From positions 186,001-250,000 of the forward strand of contig NZ_JAATNG010000002.1 in NCBI RefSeq assembly GCF_013184805.1: 64,000 nt of DNA. The letters are read 5' to 3'. Source of the stretch: Pseudoruegeria sp. HB172150. Its GTDB lineage: Bacteria > Pseudomonadota > Alphaproteobacteria > Rhodobacterales > Rhodobacteraceae. Numbering within the stretch: position 1 is the stretch's first letter; each line of letters begins with the position of its first letter. The position numbers and the translations under genes are program-made. Under the pieces are notes generated by a model, which was given only the letters and a program-made list of their open reading frames with translations, had not been told where the DNA came from and did no database searches. This document shows, piece by piece, positions 24,615 to 33,517 of the stretch.

Positions 24615-26000
24615 ATGTTGTTCGATCAGGCCATCGGGCCGGAGACCTATGCGGCCATCCGTTTCGGATATGGCCTGCCAGCCCGGCATATTCCGGTGGA
24701 GCCGGAGGCGATGCTGCGGCAACTGACGCGGCCGGACCGGACCGCTGCCGGTTTTCCCAAGATGACCTTCGCCGAATCGATCGCACTGGGCCGTGACTAC
24801 CTGGCTGCGCGGCAGGATCAGCGGGCCAAGATGGATGGTGCCGACGAGCGCGAGAAGGCGCTGAAGCGAGAAATTCAGGTGTCGCTGGATTTCGGGCTGG
24901 CGGCGGATCTGGCGCGGATTGTCGAGACCGAGGATCCGTTCCGCGAGCGGCTGGTGCATTTCTGGAAGAACCATTTCGCCATCGCGCCCACGGCGCGCCC
25001 CGCAGTGGCAATGTCCGGGATCTACTCGGATCATGCGATCCGGCCGCGCGTGGCGGGACGGTTCGGTGACCTGCTGGCTGCGGCGGTGACGCATCCGGCG
25101 ATGCTGATCTACCTGGATCAGGTGGTGTCGGTCGGGCCGAATTCTGCAGTCGGAAAGAAGCGCGGCCGCGGTCTGAACGAAAATCTTGCGCGCGAGGTGC
25201 TGGAACTGCACACGCTTGGGGTCGGCGCAGCCTATGGGCAGACGGATGTGCGGCAGTTCGCGGAACTGCTGACCGGGCTCTCGTTCAACATCCGCAAGGA
25301 TGACGCGGTGGCCTTTCGATCGGAATACGCCGAGCCGGGCGCGGAGAAGGTGCTTGGGGAGAGATATGGCGGGCGCGGGCGCGCGCGGCTGGAACATATC
25401 CGCGAGGCGCTGGACGATCTGGCGGTGCATCCGGCGACGGCACGGCACCTGTCGCACAAGCTGGCGGCGCATTTCGTGGCCGACACGCCCGATCCGGCGC
25501 TTGTCGCGGCGATGGAGGCGGCGTGGCTCGACAGCGGCGGTGATCTGTCGGCGGTTTACGGGACGATGCTGCGGCATCCGGCGGCCTGGCACGGCTTCGG
25601 CGCCAAGGTGAAGCTACCGATGGAATTCATGGGATCGGCGTTGCGGGCGCTAGGTGCGCGCGGCGCGGACCTGGTGTCGCTGCCCCGCGGAAAGCTCAAG
25701 AAGCAGTTCCGCGATCAGCTGCGCGCGATGGGGCAGGACCCGATCAGGCCGCCCGGACCGGATGGATACGCGGATGCCGAGACGGCTTGGGTGCAGCCTT
25801 TCGGGCTGGCGCAGCGGATTTCCTGGGCGATGGCGGCGGCGGCGCGACGGAAGGATCAGGACGCGGAGCCGGACCGCTTTGCGCGCCGGGCGCTTGGCGA
25901 CGCGGCGAGCCCGCGCCTAGTGAAGGCGGTATCGGCGGCGGAGACACGGGCCGAGGGGGTCGGGCTGGTGCTTGCCTCGGCGGAGTTCAACCGGCGATGA
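24615..26000 (+). CDS. DUF1800 domain protein
   Basis: 461 residues matching the DUF1800 family, whose biochemical function is unknown. Typical stretches are VHFWKNHFAIAPT, LYLDQ-type and GRGLNENLAREVLELHTLGV, then YGQTDVRQFAELLTGLSF and LSHKLAAHFVAD. No obvious signal peptide is seen. It is followed 10 bases later by a DUF1501 gene. DUF1800 and DUF1501 proteins occur as adjacent pairs in many bacteria, and the pair is presumed to act together at or beyond the inner membrane. Expression with aspS is possible; the gap is 80 bases. Confidence 0.92.
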   Translation: MLFDQAIGPETYAAIRFGYGLPARHIPVEPEAMLRQLTRPDRTAAGFPKMTFAESIALGRDYLAARQDQRAKMDGADEREKALKREIQVSLDFGLAADLARIVETEDPFRERLVHFWKNHFAIAPTARPAVAMSGIYSDHAIRPRVAGRFGDLLAAAVTHPAMLIYLDQVVSVGPNSAVGKKRGRGLNENLAREVLELHTLGVGAAYGQTDVRQFAELLTGLSFNIRKDDAVAFRSEYAEPGAEKVLGERYGGRGRARLEHIREALDDLAVHPATARHLSHKLAAHFVADTPDPALVAAMEAAWLDSGGDLSAVYGTMLRHPAAWHGFGAKVKLPMEFMGSALRALGARGADLVSLPRGKLKKQFRDQLRAMGQDPIRPPGPDGYADAETAWVQPFGLAQRISWAMAAAARRKDQDAEPDRFARRALGDAASPRLVKAVSAAETRAEGVGLVLASAEFNRR

Positions 26001-26010
26001 GGGCGGTGTG

Positions 26011-27198
26011 ATGGCGACAGGCGCGATTTCACGGCGGGGGCTTCTGCGCGGCGGGCTGGGTGTGGCCTGTTCCGCGGCGGCGCATCCGTGGCTGTCGACC
26101 ATGACCATGGCCGCGACGCCGGGCGATGCGCGGCTGGTGGTGATCGTCCTGCGCGGCGCAATGGACGGTCTGGGAATTCTGCCGCCGGTCAGTGACAGGC
26201 TGTTCGCGGACTACCGGCCGAAGCTGGCGAAGTCTGCCGGGAATGCCTTGCCGCTGGACGGATATTTCGCGCTGAATGAGACGATGGCGCCGCTGATGCC
26301 GCTGTGGGAGGCGGGGGAACTGGGCTTTGTACAGGCGGTCTCGACGCCCTATCGCGACAAGCGCAGCCATTTCGACGGGCAGGACCTGCTGGAGGCGGGC
26401 ACCGGCATGGACGTGGTTCTGGCAGCCCAGCGGGACGGCTGGCTGAACCGGATGCTGCAGGCGATGCCGGGGATTACGGCAAAGACCGCCTTTGCGGTTG
26501 GACGCGACGAGATGAAGATCCTTTCGGGCGACGCGCCTGCGCTGCAATGGTCGCCCGATGCGGATGTGACGTTGTCGCCGCAGGCGCAGCTGCTGCTGGA
26601 GCATATCTATGCGCCCGACCCGCTGTTTTCCGAAGCGGCGGGCGAGGCGCTGGGACTGGCCGCCGAGATCGACCGCGAAGCACTTTCGCCGCTGTCGACC
26701 GGCCCGCGGCAGGAACCGATGGCGGCTTTTGCCGCCGCGCGGCTGCTGCAGGAGACGCGGATCGTGTCGTATTCCCTGTCAGGCTGGGACACCCACCGCG
26801 CGCAGGATGGTGCGCTGTCGCGGGCGTTGAACCTGCTGCAACGCTCGATCCTGACGCTGAAGGAGGGGCTGGGGCCGGTCTGGGGCAAGACCGCGGTTCT
26901 GGCGATGACGGAGTTCGGCCGGACGGTGGCCGAGAATGGCAGCGGCGGAACCGACCACGGCACCGGTGGCGCGATGCTGCTGGCGGGCGGTGCGCTGCGC
27001 GGCGGGCGTGTTTACGGCGACTGGCCGGGGCTGGCGGAAGCGGACCTGTATGCGCGGCGCGACCTGATGCCGACGGCGGATGTGCGCGCCTATGCGGCCT
27101 GGGTCATGCGGGGGCTTTACGGGATGGACCGTGGCTTACTGGAAGGCTCGGTGTTTCCGGGATTGGATCTGGGGGCGGATCCGGGGCTACTGGCCTGA
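26011..27198 (+). CDS. DUF1501 domain protein, Tat-exported
   Basis: 395 residues. The N-terminus ISRRGLLRGGLGVACSAAAH is a twin-arginine (Tat) signal, so the folded protein is exported. The body has the DUF1501 pattern of the alkaline phosphatase-like superfamily: VIVLRGAMDGLG, KRSHFDGQDLLE, SGWDTH, AMTEFGRTVAENGSGGTDH and ANVMLLAGGALRGG-like glycine-rich stretches. Conserved Asp and His residues suggest a metal-dependent sulfatase or phosphatase relative, but no substrate is known. It is the partner of the DUF1800 gene just upstream. Confidence 0.92.
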   Translation: MATGAISRRGLLRGGLGVACSAAAHPWLSTMTMAATPGDARLVVIVLRGAMDGLGILPPVSDRLFADYRPKLAKSAGNALPLDGYFALNETMAPLMPLWEAGELGFVQAVSTPYRDKRSHFDGQDLLEAGTGMDVVLAAQRDGWLNRMLQAMPGITAKTAFAVGRDEMKILSGDAPALQWSPDADVTLSPQAQLLLEHIYAPDPLFSEAAGEALGLAAEIDREALSPLSTGPRQEPMAAFAAARLLQETRIVSYSLSGWDTHRAQDGALSRALNLLQRSILTLKEGLGPVWGKTAVLAMTEFGRTVAENGSGGTDHGTGGAMLLAGGALRGGRVYGDWPGLAEADLYARRDLMPTADVRAYAAWVMRGLYGMDRGLLEGSVFPGLDLGADPGLLA

Positions 27199-27208
27199 AA
27201 CGGCTTGC

Positions 27209-27376
27209 CTATTGCTGGGCGATGGTCTCGGCCACCGGCGCGGTCGACAGGGCGTGCGCTGTGCGGGCGAGCGTGGTGGCGGCGATGGCCGTGCAGAGCG
27301 CGAGGGCGCCGAAACCGAAGATGGCCCAGTCGATGGCCTTTTGCATGCGGTTGCTTAAATCGGTCTGACTGGACAT
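27209..27376 (-). CDS. Small single-pass membrane protein
   Basis: 55 residues from the ATG at 27376, preceded by AAGGGGAAG. Polar N-terminus, one hydrophobic segment (AIDWAIFGFGALALCTAIAA, about residues 15-34), and a short threonine/alanine-rich tail. Not recognised. It converges with the DUF1501 gene and is divergent from the acetyltransferase. An in-frame ATG seven codons upstream (27397) is possible but has a weaker ribosome site. Confidence 0.55.
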   Translation of the reverse strand: MSSQTDLSNRMQKAIDWAIFGFGALALCTAIAATTLARTAHALSTAPVAETIAQQ

Positions 27377-27452
27377 CGTACTCTTCCCCTTGGACATTCG
27401 GCGGCAATGCGTAATGTTCCCCCGAAAATCGGGCGGGAATTGGGAGAGAACG

Positions 27453-28163
27453 GTGCAAGATTTCGCGGATTCCATGGAAGATCTGTCCAACTGGCAGCCG
27501 CCGCGCTGGCCGGATGGAGAGGTTTTCGAAGGCCGTTATGCGCGGCTGGAACTGCTGACGCCCGATCATGCGGAGGCGCTGTTCGCGGCGAATGCGGTGG
27601 ATGACGCGATCTGGAAATACCTGCCTTACGGGCCGTTCGCGGAGGTGGACGGATACCGCGCCTGGGTCGAGAAGGTCGTGGCAGAACCCGACCCGCGGTT
27701 TCATGCGATCTACGACAAGGAGGCGGGCGCCTGGGGCGGGGTGGCCAGCCTGATGCGGATCAACCCGGCGGCGGGAACCATTGAGGTCGGGCACATCAAC
27801 TATTCCAGGCCATTGCAGCGGACGCGGGCGGCGACGGAGGCGATGTTCCTGCTGATGGAGTGGGCTTACGAAGCCGGTTACCGGCGCTACGAATGGAAAT
27901 GCCATGGGGCCAACATGGGCTCGCGCCGGGCGGCGCAGCGGTACGGGTTCAGCTATGAGGGCGTGTTCCGGCAGGCGGGCGTCGTGAAAGGGCGGAGCCG
28001 TGATACCGCATGGTTCGCCTCGATCGACAAGGAGTGGCCGGCGCTGAAGGCGGCGTTCGAGACCTGGCTGGCGCCGGAGAATTTCGACGGCGAGGGTCGG
28101 CAGAAGCAGAGCCTGTCGTCGCTGACCGCGCCGATCCTGGTGGCGCGCGACCCGAAGCTGTAA
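27453..28163 (+). CDS. GNAT acetyltransferase, RimJ/RimL type
   Basis: 236 residues from a GTG at 27453, chosen for GGGAGAG just upstream; an ATG at 27474 is the alternative. The order is ARLELLTPDHAEALF, AIYDKEAGAWGGVASLMRI, TIEVGHINYS, then RAATEAMFLLMEWAYEAGYRRYEWK and the late GSRRAAQRYGFSYEGVFR, which matches the RimJ/RimL branch that acetylates ribosomal protein N-termini or small amines. Substrate unknown. Confidence 0.88.
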   Translation: MQDFADSMEDLSNWQPPRWPDGEVFEGRYARLELLTPDHAEALFAANAVDDAIWKYLPYGPFAEVDGYRAWVEKVVAEPDPRFHAIYDKEAGAWGGVASLMRINPAAGTIEVGHINYSRPLQRTRAATEAMFLLMEWAYEAGYRRYEWKCHGANMGSRRAAQRYGFSYEGVFRQAGVVKGRSRDTAWFASIDKEWPALKAAFETWLAPENFDGEGRQKQSLSSLTAPILVARDPKL

Positions 28164-28164
28164 G

Positions 28165-28187
28165 GGGCCGCCAGGTCGGGGCGGCCC
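28165..28187. terminator. Hairpin between convergent genes
   Basis: GGGCCGCC (28165-28172) and GGCGGCCC (28180-28187) form an eight-base perfect stem with a seven-base loop right after the acetyltransferase stop and before the end of the hemerythrin gene. No T run follows, so its termination role is uncertain. Confidence 0.45.
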
Positions 28188-28193
28188 GGCCGG

Positions 28194-28670
28194 TCAATCC
28201 TCGAGGTGGTCGGCGAGCTTTTCCTCGACCAGCTTGCGTTCCTCGGCCTTGCGGGCAAGGAACCGGTCGCCGAAGTTCTCGATCTCGCCTTCGTCGATCT
28301 CTTCCTGGGCGCGGGTGAAGACCTCGTCCTCCTCTTCGTCGATGTGGTGGTTGTAGTCGTGTTCGAGCTTGTGGAACTTGTTCAGCCAGCCGGGGCTGGA
28401 CATGTCCATCTCGTTCAGCTCGTCCATCAGGTCGTCCAGTTCCTTGTGCTCATGGACCGAGTGGCGGGCGGCGTCCTGGCCCCAGGTCTTCGAGATCAGC
28501 TTGGAATAGAAGGTTTCTTCCTCTGCCGCGGCATGGGATTTGACCTCGTGATAGAAGGCGTCCCAAGCCTTGCGGCGTTCGGGGCTGTCGCCTTCGGTCC
28601 CGGCGATGCGTTTCATCAGGTCGCGGTGGGTACGGTGATCTTCCTTGATGACTTCGTAGATGCTGGTCAT
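28194..28670 (-). CDS. Hemerythrin HHE domain protein
   Basis: 158 residues forming the four-helix hemerythrin pattern. Candidate diiron ligands lie in EDHRTHRDLM, HAAAEEETFY, VHEHKELDD and LEHDYNHHIDEEEDEVF. Small HHE proteins bind a non-haem diiron centre and serve in oxygen, NO or iron-sulfur stress responses. The C-terminal tail (about 125-158) is highly charged. The response regulator at 28765-29484 lies upstream on the same strand, separated by 94 bases. Confidence 0.9.
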   Translation of the reverse strand: MTSIYEVIKEDHRTHRDLMKRIAGTEGDSPERRKAWDAFYHEVKSHAAAEEETFYSKLISKTWGQDAARHSVHEHKELDDLMDELNEMDMSSPGWLNKFHKLEHDYNHHIDEEEDEVFTRAQEEIDEGEIENFGDRFLARKAEERKLVEEKLADHLED

Positions 28671-28764
28671 CCGTGGCTCTCCAAGTCGTGGTTTTGGGCG
28701 GAGAGCTAGGACGATGCGGAAGGCCGCCCAGACTGGACGCGGCGGCGTTCCGCGCTAGGGACGC

Positions 28765-29484
28765 TCAGATTGCGGCGCGGTTTTCGAGGCGTTCGCGAAG
28801 CAGGCCCGAGACACGGTCGAGATCGGCGCCGAAAGACAGCCCCCTGGCATAGCTTCGCGACAGCCGCTCCGCCGCGCGCAGGAGCGCGTCGTCATGCGCG
28901 CTGCGCGCGACGCCGGCGAGGAAGCGGGCGGCGTAGTCGACGGTGCTTTCGTCCTCGTGGCCCTTCAGCACCTCGGCGATATGGGCGAGGTCGTCGTGGA
29001 AGGCGATGGGATCGGGCGCCACAACCTCGGACGGGACGACGCGCAGTGCGACAGGGCGCTGATCGGCAGGCAGGAGTTCCAGGACCGCCTTCTGGAACAC
29101 CGCGAGGCTTTCGATGGGTTTGGCCAGAACGCCGTCGGCCCCGGCGGCGCGCGCGGCATCGAACAGGGTGTCGTCGCCGGAAGTTGCAAGGATCACCGGG
29201 ATCCGCGGCGTGGCCTTGGCGAGCTGTGCGATCAGGTCGGTGCCGGAGCCGTCCGGCAGGCCGAGATCGACGATCACCACCGTCGGAACATAGACCATGA
29301 GGTGCCGTTGCGCCGAGGACAGGCTGTCGGCGCGGCGAATCCTTGCGCCGCTTTTCAGGCACAGGAGGCGCACGGCCTCGGACGCAAATCGGCTGTCCTC
29401 GATCACGAGGACGGTGAAGCCGCCGAGCGGCTGGGTGGTCAGGGGCGCGGACAGGGGACGGGGGTGGTCGAGGCTGGCGGGCAT
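28765..29484 (-). CDS. Response regulator with receiver domain and unassigned C-terminal helical domain
   Basis: 239 residues. The N-terminal receiver domain (about 22-140) has the acidic pocket Glu29-Asp30, the phosphoacceptor Asp73 in VDLGLPDGSG, Thr101 and Lys122 in AKP. The C-terminal 80 residues are helical, with DLAHIAEVLKGHEDE and LRAAERLSRSYARG; they could be a histidine-phosphotransfer-like or regulatory domain but lack a DNA-binding motif I recognise. It acts in the cytoplasm by protein contact, probably. No histidine kinase is adjacent. Confidence 0.87.
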   Translation of the reverse strand: MPASLDHPRPLSAPLTTQPLGGFTVLVIEDSRFASEAVRLLCLKSGARIRRADSLSSAQRHLMVYVPTVVIVDLGLPDGSGTDLIAQLAKATPRIPVILATSGDDTLFDAARAAGADGVLAKPIESLAVFQKAVLELLPADQRPVALRVVPSEVVAPDPIAFHDDLAHIAEVLKGHEDESTVDYAARFLAGVARSAHDDALLRAAERLSRSYARGLSFGADLDRVSGLLRERLENRAAI

Positions 29485-29677
29485 GGCGGTTCCTCACTGC
29501 TGAATCCGTCCAGATTTCGGCAAGAAGATAAACTGGCGGTTAAGAACCACGGGCATTCGAACTATTCTTCTGGGGATGACAGGCGCCGCCGCGCCGCCCG
29601 GGCCTGCGACCACGGGGCGCTGGTAATCGAGCGCCTCCGGTGGCATGTGGGGGGAACCTCGAAGGAAGAGATTTCGC

Positions 29678-30082
29678 ATGATCGGCCGCCTGAACCACGT
29701 TGCCATCGCCGTTCCGGATCTGGAGGCGGCGGCGGCGCAATACCGCGACACCCTCGGCGCCGGCGTCGGCGCGCCGCAGGATGAACCGGACCATGGCGTG
29801 ACGGTCGTGTTCATCGAGCTGCCGAACACCAAAATCGAGCTGCTTTATCCGCTGGGCGAGAATTCTCCGATCAAGGGGTTCCTGGAAAAGAACCCGTCGG
29901 GCGGCATTCACCACATCTGCTACGAGGTCGACGACATCCTGGCCGCGCGCGACAAGCTGAAGGCGGCGGGTGCGCGGGTGCTGGGGGATGGTGAGCCGAA
30001 GATCGGCGCGCACAGGAAACCGGTGCTGTTCCTGCATCCGAAGGATTTCAACGGCACCCTGATCGAGCTGGAGCAGGTCTGA
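29678..30082 (+). CDS. mce: Methylmalonyl-CoA epimerase
   Basis: 134 residues of the vicinal-oxygen-chelate fold. MIGRLNHVAIAVPDLEAAAA carries the first metal ligand (His7), and GGIHHICYEVDD and the terminal LIELEQV provide the other ligands of the epimerase. The enzyme interconverts (S)- and (R)-methylmalonyl-CoA in propionate and odd-chain or branched-chain degradation, ahead of the cobalamin-dependent mutase. The ATG at 29678 follows GAAGGAAGAG. Its stop overlaps the DUF1467 start by one base, a gene order common in Rhodobacterales. Confidence 0.95.
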   Translation: MIGRLNHVAIAVPDLEAAAAQYRDTLGAGVGAPQDEPDHGVTVVFIELPNTKIELLYPLGENSPIKGFLEKNPSGGIHHICYEVDDILAARDKLKAAGARVLGDGEPKIGAHRKPVLFLHPKDFNGTLIELEQV

Positions 30083-30357
30083 TGGCGATCACATCCGCAA
30101 TCGTCCTTTTCGCGGTCATCTGGTTCATGACCCTGTTCATCGTGCTGCCGCTGCGCATCAAGACTCAGGGCGATCTGGGCGAGGTCGTTCCGGGCACGAT
30201 GCCCGGATCCCCGGAAGTGCATCACCTGAAGCGGAAATTCGTGATCGTGACGATCGTGGCCTTCATCGTGTGGGCGATCGTGGCCGGGATCATCGTCTCG
30301 GGCATCATCACGGTCGAGGATATCGACTGGTTCAACCGCCGCCGCACCTATTACTGA
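30082..30357 (+). CDS. DUF1467 family membrane protein
   Basis: 91 residues with two hydrophobic helices (AIVLFAVIWFMTLFIVLPLR near 6-25 and IVTIVAFIVWAIVAGIIVSG near 54-74) joined by a polar loop. The pattern matches DUF1467, a small inner-membrane family typical of Alphaproteobacteria and of unknown function. TGATG overlap with mce makes translational coupling likely. Confidence 0.9.
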   Translation: MAITSAIVLFAVIWFMTLFIVLPLRIKTQGDLGEVVPGTMPGSPEVHHLKRKFVIVTIVAFIVWAIVAGIIVSGIITVEDIDWFNRRRTYY

Positions 30358-30362
30358 GCCGA

Positions 30363-30385
30363 AGGCGCGGCCGGCCGCCGCGCCT
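30363..30385. terminator. Strong hairpin between convergent genes
   Basis: AGGCGCGGC (30363-30371) and GCCGCGCCT (30377-30385) make a nine-base perfect stem with a five-base loop, filling the gap between the DUF1467 stop and the EI24 stop. It is likely a shared two-way terminator, though it lacks T runs. Confidence 0.5.
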
Positions 30386-31071
30386 CAGGTGTTGAGCCGG
30401 TGGAACAGGTGCGTGAAGGTCGCGGCGCCCAGCACCGGGACGATCAGGTTCAGGACCGGCACCGATAAAGGCACGGCCATCAGCATACCCGCCAGCCAGA
30501 TCTGGCCGATATTGGCGCGGAACGACTCCTTGGCGCCCTGACGGCCAAGGCGGCGCATGGCGGCGATCTGGAAGTATTCCCTTCCCAGAAGGAATCCGTT
30601 CACGCCGTAGAAGATGAACGGCATGAAGGGCGGCACGAAGAGGCCGACGATGAGCGCGCCCGCGTTGACCGCGATCAGCAGGGCGAGGAATCCCAGCGTG
30701 TCGGCGACGATCTCGCTCCACGGCAGGCGCGGGACTTCGGGGAGGTGGGAATAATGCCGGTCCTCCACCGCTTCGGCCACGTCTTCGAGGAAGATGCCGG
30801 TGAAGGCCGAGGCGACCGGCACCATCAGGAAGAATGACAGCAGCAGCATCAGCGCGATGGAGCCGAATGACAGCAGGTCGTCGACCCATGTCACCTCGCC
30901 GATCCAGGGGATCGTGATGGTGTCGGGGGTAAGCCACTGGATCACCCAGAGAAATACCGCGTAGACGCCGAAGAGCAGGGCGATGGTCAGGCCGAGGCCG
31001 AGCCAGAAAACGCGCTGGAAGCGGGGGTCGCCAAACTGGCCGAGGGCCTTGAGGAAGTCCGCAACGATCAT
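30385..31071 (-). CDS. EI24 (CysZ-like) family membrane protein
   Basis: 228 residues with about four to five hydrophobic segments and the EI24/CysZ features: an early LGLGLTIALLFGVYAVF helix, the SFFLMVPVASAFTGIFLEDV segment, and VNGFLLGREYFQIAAMRRLG before a final paired helix. CysZ transports sulfate, whereas alphaproteobacterial EI24 proteins are mostly untested. The start overlaps the nitroreductase stop by ATGA, so the two are coupled. Confidence 0.9.
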   Translation of the reverse strand: MIVADFLKALGQFGDPRFQRVFWLGLGLTIALLFGVYAVFLWVIQWLTPDTITIPWIGEVTWVDDLLSFGSIALMLLLSFFLMVPVASAFTGIFLEDVAEAVEDRHYSHLPEVPRLPWSEIVADTLGFLALLIAVNAGALIVGLFVPPFMPFIFYGVNGFLLGREYFQIAAMRRLGRQGAKESFRANIGQIWLAGMLMAVPLSVPVLNLIVPVLGAATFTHLFHRLNT

Positions 31072-31646
31072 TCCGCGACCCAGGTGGTGATCGCGTCGAT
31101 GTCGGGGCGCGGGCGATCCGGCGGGGCGGAGGTTTCGGTGCCGAGATGGATGAAGCCGGCGATGCTTTCCTGCGGTTCGAGGCCGAGGCCCTCGGTCAGG
31201 AAGTCACGGTCATGGCTGGGCCAGCCGGATAGCCAGTTGGCGCCCCAGCCGGAAGCCAGCGCGGCGTTCAGCAGCGACAGGCAGACCGCGCCGGCGGAAT
31301 AGAGCTGTTCGATCTCGGGGATCTTGGGCGAGGGTTTCGGGGAGAAGACCACGGCCACCGCAAGGTCGGCGTCGTCGAATTGCGCGCGGGCCTTGGCGAT
31401 GCGGTCTTCGTCCTCTCCCAGCGCCGCGCCGCGCGTTGGGACCAGCGCACCGAGCCGTTTGAGCGCCGGTTTTTCCAGCACGATGAAGCGCCACGGTTCC
31501 AGCTTGCCGTGATCGGGGCTGCGCCCTGCCGCCGTGAGCAGCGTCTTCAGCGTCTCGCGGTCCGGCACCGGGCCGGTCAACGTCTTGGCCGGGCGCGAGC
31601 GGCGGGTCAGCAGGAAGTCGAGGGCGGCTTGGTTGCGGTCGGGCAT
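31068..31646 (-). CDS. Nitroreductase family flavoprotein
   Basis: 192 residues from the ATG at 31646, with GGAGA upstream. LLTRRSRPAKTL and GRSPDHGKLEPWRFIVL are FMN-binding parts of the YdjA-like (single-domain) nitroreductases; the central helix IEQLYSAGAVCLSLLNAALA and SGWPSHDRDF also fit. These FMN enzymes reduce nitro groups, quinones or flavins with NAD(P)H. Physiological substrate unknown. First gene of a coupled pair with EI24. Confidence 0.92.
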   Translation of the reverse strand: MPDRNQAALDFLLTRRSRPAKTLTGPVPDRETLKTLLTAAGRSPDHGKLEPWRFIVLEKPALKRLGALVPTRGAALGEDEDRIAKARAQFDDADLAVAVVFSPKPSPKIPEIEQLYSAGAVCLSLLNAALASGWGANWLSGWPSHDRDFLTEGLGLEPQESIAGFIHLGTETSAPPDRPRPDIDAITTWVAE

Positions 31647-31750
31647 GTTGTCTCCATCAGCGGGCCGCACACATGTCGGCGCTTCGCCGCGGAGATGCAA
31701 GTGCAGCGGCGGGCTTGTGCGCGGAGTGGCTGGGTGGCTAGGGATGGGGC

Positions 31751-32380
31751 ATGTCTGGGCTTTTCAGGGCGACGGAGGCGGAGCGCGCGGCGGTGTTGCC
31801 GGGCGATGGGCTGGTGCGCGACCTGCTTGTGTCTCTGGATCACGGCGTGACGATCGGCGCGCCGCCCGAGGCGGTCTGGCCGTGGCTGGTGCAGATGGGG
31901 GCGGGGCGCGCGGGATGGTACAGCTATGACCGGCTGGATAATGGCGGCGCGGCGAGCGCGTGGGAGATTCTGCCGGAATTTCAGGAATTTGGCATCGGAA
32001 CCGTGATGCCGGCGCTGCCGGGGGTGACGGACTGCTTCGTGGTGCTGGGGTTCGAGGCAGCACGGTGGCTGTTGCTGGGGGTGCCTTCCGGGAGCGTGAC
32101 CGGGGCGGTCGGGTCTGATGACTGGCGGGCGTGTTTCGACCGGGCAAGCTGGGTGTTCGTGTTATCTCCGGTCGATGGCGGCACGCGGCTGCATGTCAGG
32201 GCGCGGACCTCGAAGGCAGAGATCGAGATGCCGGTGCTGGGGCGGGTACGGTTCCCGGGCGTGCTCGCACGCCCGGCGGCGTCGCTGATCCACGGGATCA
32301 TGGCGCGGCGACAGTTGAAGGGCATCCGCGCGAGGGTGGAGATGGGTCAGAAGAAGAAGTCTTCCAGCTCGCCGATGTAG
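31751..32380 (+). CDS. SRPBCC-like hypothetical protein
   Basis: 209 residues resembling the START/Bet v1 (SRPBCC) ligand-binding fold: VTIGAPPEAVWPWLVQMG, GWYSYDRLDN, then WVFVLSPVDGGTRLHVRAR near residues 134-152. Similar proteins are annotated as polyketide cyclase-like, but no catalytic role is established. Its last 34 bases overlap the end of the convergent HDAC-like gene, so the lysine/serine-rich tail is encoded antisense to that gene's C-terminus. Confidence 0.75.
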   Translation: MSGLFRATEAERAAVLPGDGLVRDLLVSLDHGVTIGAPPEAVWPWLVQMGAGRAGWYSYDRLDNGGAASAWEILPEFQEFGIGTVMPALPGVTDCFVVLGFEAARWLLLGVPSGSVTGAVGSDDWRACFDRASWVFVLSPVDGGTRLHVRARTSKAEIEMPVLGRVRFPGVLARPAASLIHGIMARRQLKGIRARVEMGQKKKSSSSPM

Positions 32381-33453
32381 TCGGACAGGAAGGCCTGCAT
32401 CTTCGCGTTTGGTTGACGAATTTCCAGTGTCTCGGCCAGCGGGTCGGGGGCGGTGATGGCGGAGCCCGAAAGCTGTTCCAGCACAGCATGGCCGCAGAAC
32501 GGTACATGCGCCTCGGAATAGCCGCCCTCGTGGACCATGACGACGCGCCCGCCGCAGAGGTCGTCCGCCGCCTCCATCACCTGCCGGGTCATCTGGCGGA
32601 AGGTGTCGGCGGTGCAGAGCATCCGCGCCAGCGGGTCGAAGGCGGAGGCGTCATAGCCGCAGGCGACGACGATCACCTCCGGCTGGAAGGCGCGGAGCTT
32701 TGGCAGGACCAGCCGTTCCATTGCTTCGAGGTATGTGGCGTGGCCGCCGCCGGGGGGCAGCGGGATATTCATGTTGGCGCCCTTCGCGGCGCCTTCGCCG
32801 GTGACATCGGCGTCGCCGGTATCGAGCGGGTAGTTCTTTTCCTGGTGGATCGAGATGGTCAGGACGTCCGGATCGTCGATGAAGATGTGCTCGGTTCCAT
32901 TGCCGTGATGCACGTCCCAGTCGACCACGGCGAAGCGCCGGGCGAGGCCGGCGGCGCGGGCGGATCTGATGGCGATGGCGATGTTGGCGAGCAGGCAGAA
33001 TCCGTTGGGCCAATCGGGCAGGCAATGGTGGCCGGGCGGGCGGGAGAGGGCATAGGCGTTGTCCAGCCTGCCTTCGAGGACCGCGAAGAGCGCGCCGCGG
33101 GCGAGGCCGGCGGAAAGTGCCGCGATCTCGTAGCCGCCACGGCCGAAAGGGGTGCGCAGACCCAGTTCGCCGCCGCCGGCGTCGGAGGTTGCCTTGAATT
33201 TGTCGAGGAAGCTCACGGGATGGACCAGCGCCAGTTCATCCTTCGTGGTGGGGTCGGCCGATTGCGTATGCAGTTCGCTGAACAGCCCTGTGACCTCCAG
33301 CAGGTTCTTCAACCGCCGCTTGGTCTCGGGGCTTTCGGGCAGGCCGCCCGCCGCCAGCGGCTGTACCAGCCCGCCGACCGGGAAGGTCAGCGCGTAATTG
33401 CCGCCGGAATGCCAGAAGCAGCTTTCGTCCCAGAAAAATCCCGTGCGGTTCAT
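32347..33453 (-). CDS. Class II histone deacetylase family protein
   Basis: 368 residues from the ATG at 33453, with AGGAGG upstream. It carries the arginase/deacetylase zinc motifs: RPPGHHCLPDWPNGFCLLAN, VDWDVHHGNGTEHIF (metal ligands Asp and His), CGYDASAFDPLARM and VHEGGYSE. Bacterial members deacetylate acetylpolyamines, acetylated proteins or other amides; the N-terminal FFWDESCFWH type occurs in proteobacterial class II enzymes. No polyamine genes are adjacent, so the substrate is open. Confidence 0.93.
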   Translation of the reverse strand: MNRTGFFWDESCFWHSGGNYALTFPVGGLVQPLAAGGLPESPETKRRLKNLLEVTGLFSELHTQSADPTTKDELALVHPVSFLDKFKATSDAGGGELGLRTPFGRGGYEIAALSAGLARGALFAVLEGRLDNAYALSRPPGHHCLPDWPNGFCLLANIAIAIRSARAAGLARRFAVVDWDVHHGNGTEHIFIDDPDVLTISIHQEKNYPLDTGDADVTGEGAAKGANMNIPLPPGGGHATYLEAMERLVLPKLRAFQPEVIVVACGYDASAFDPLARMLCTADTFRQMTRQVMEAADDLCGGRVVMVHEGGYSEAHVPFCGHAVLEQLSGSAITAPDPLAETLEIRQPNAKMQAFLSDYIGELEDFFF

Positions 33454-33517
33454 GCTGCCTCCTGCTGGCGGTTGGTCGCGGCGCAGCCTAGAACGGCGCG
33501 GTGGAGGTTCCAAGCCG

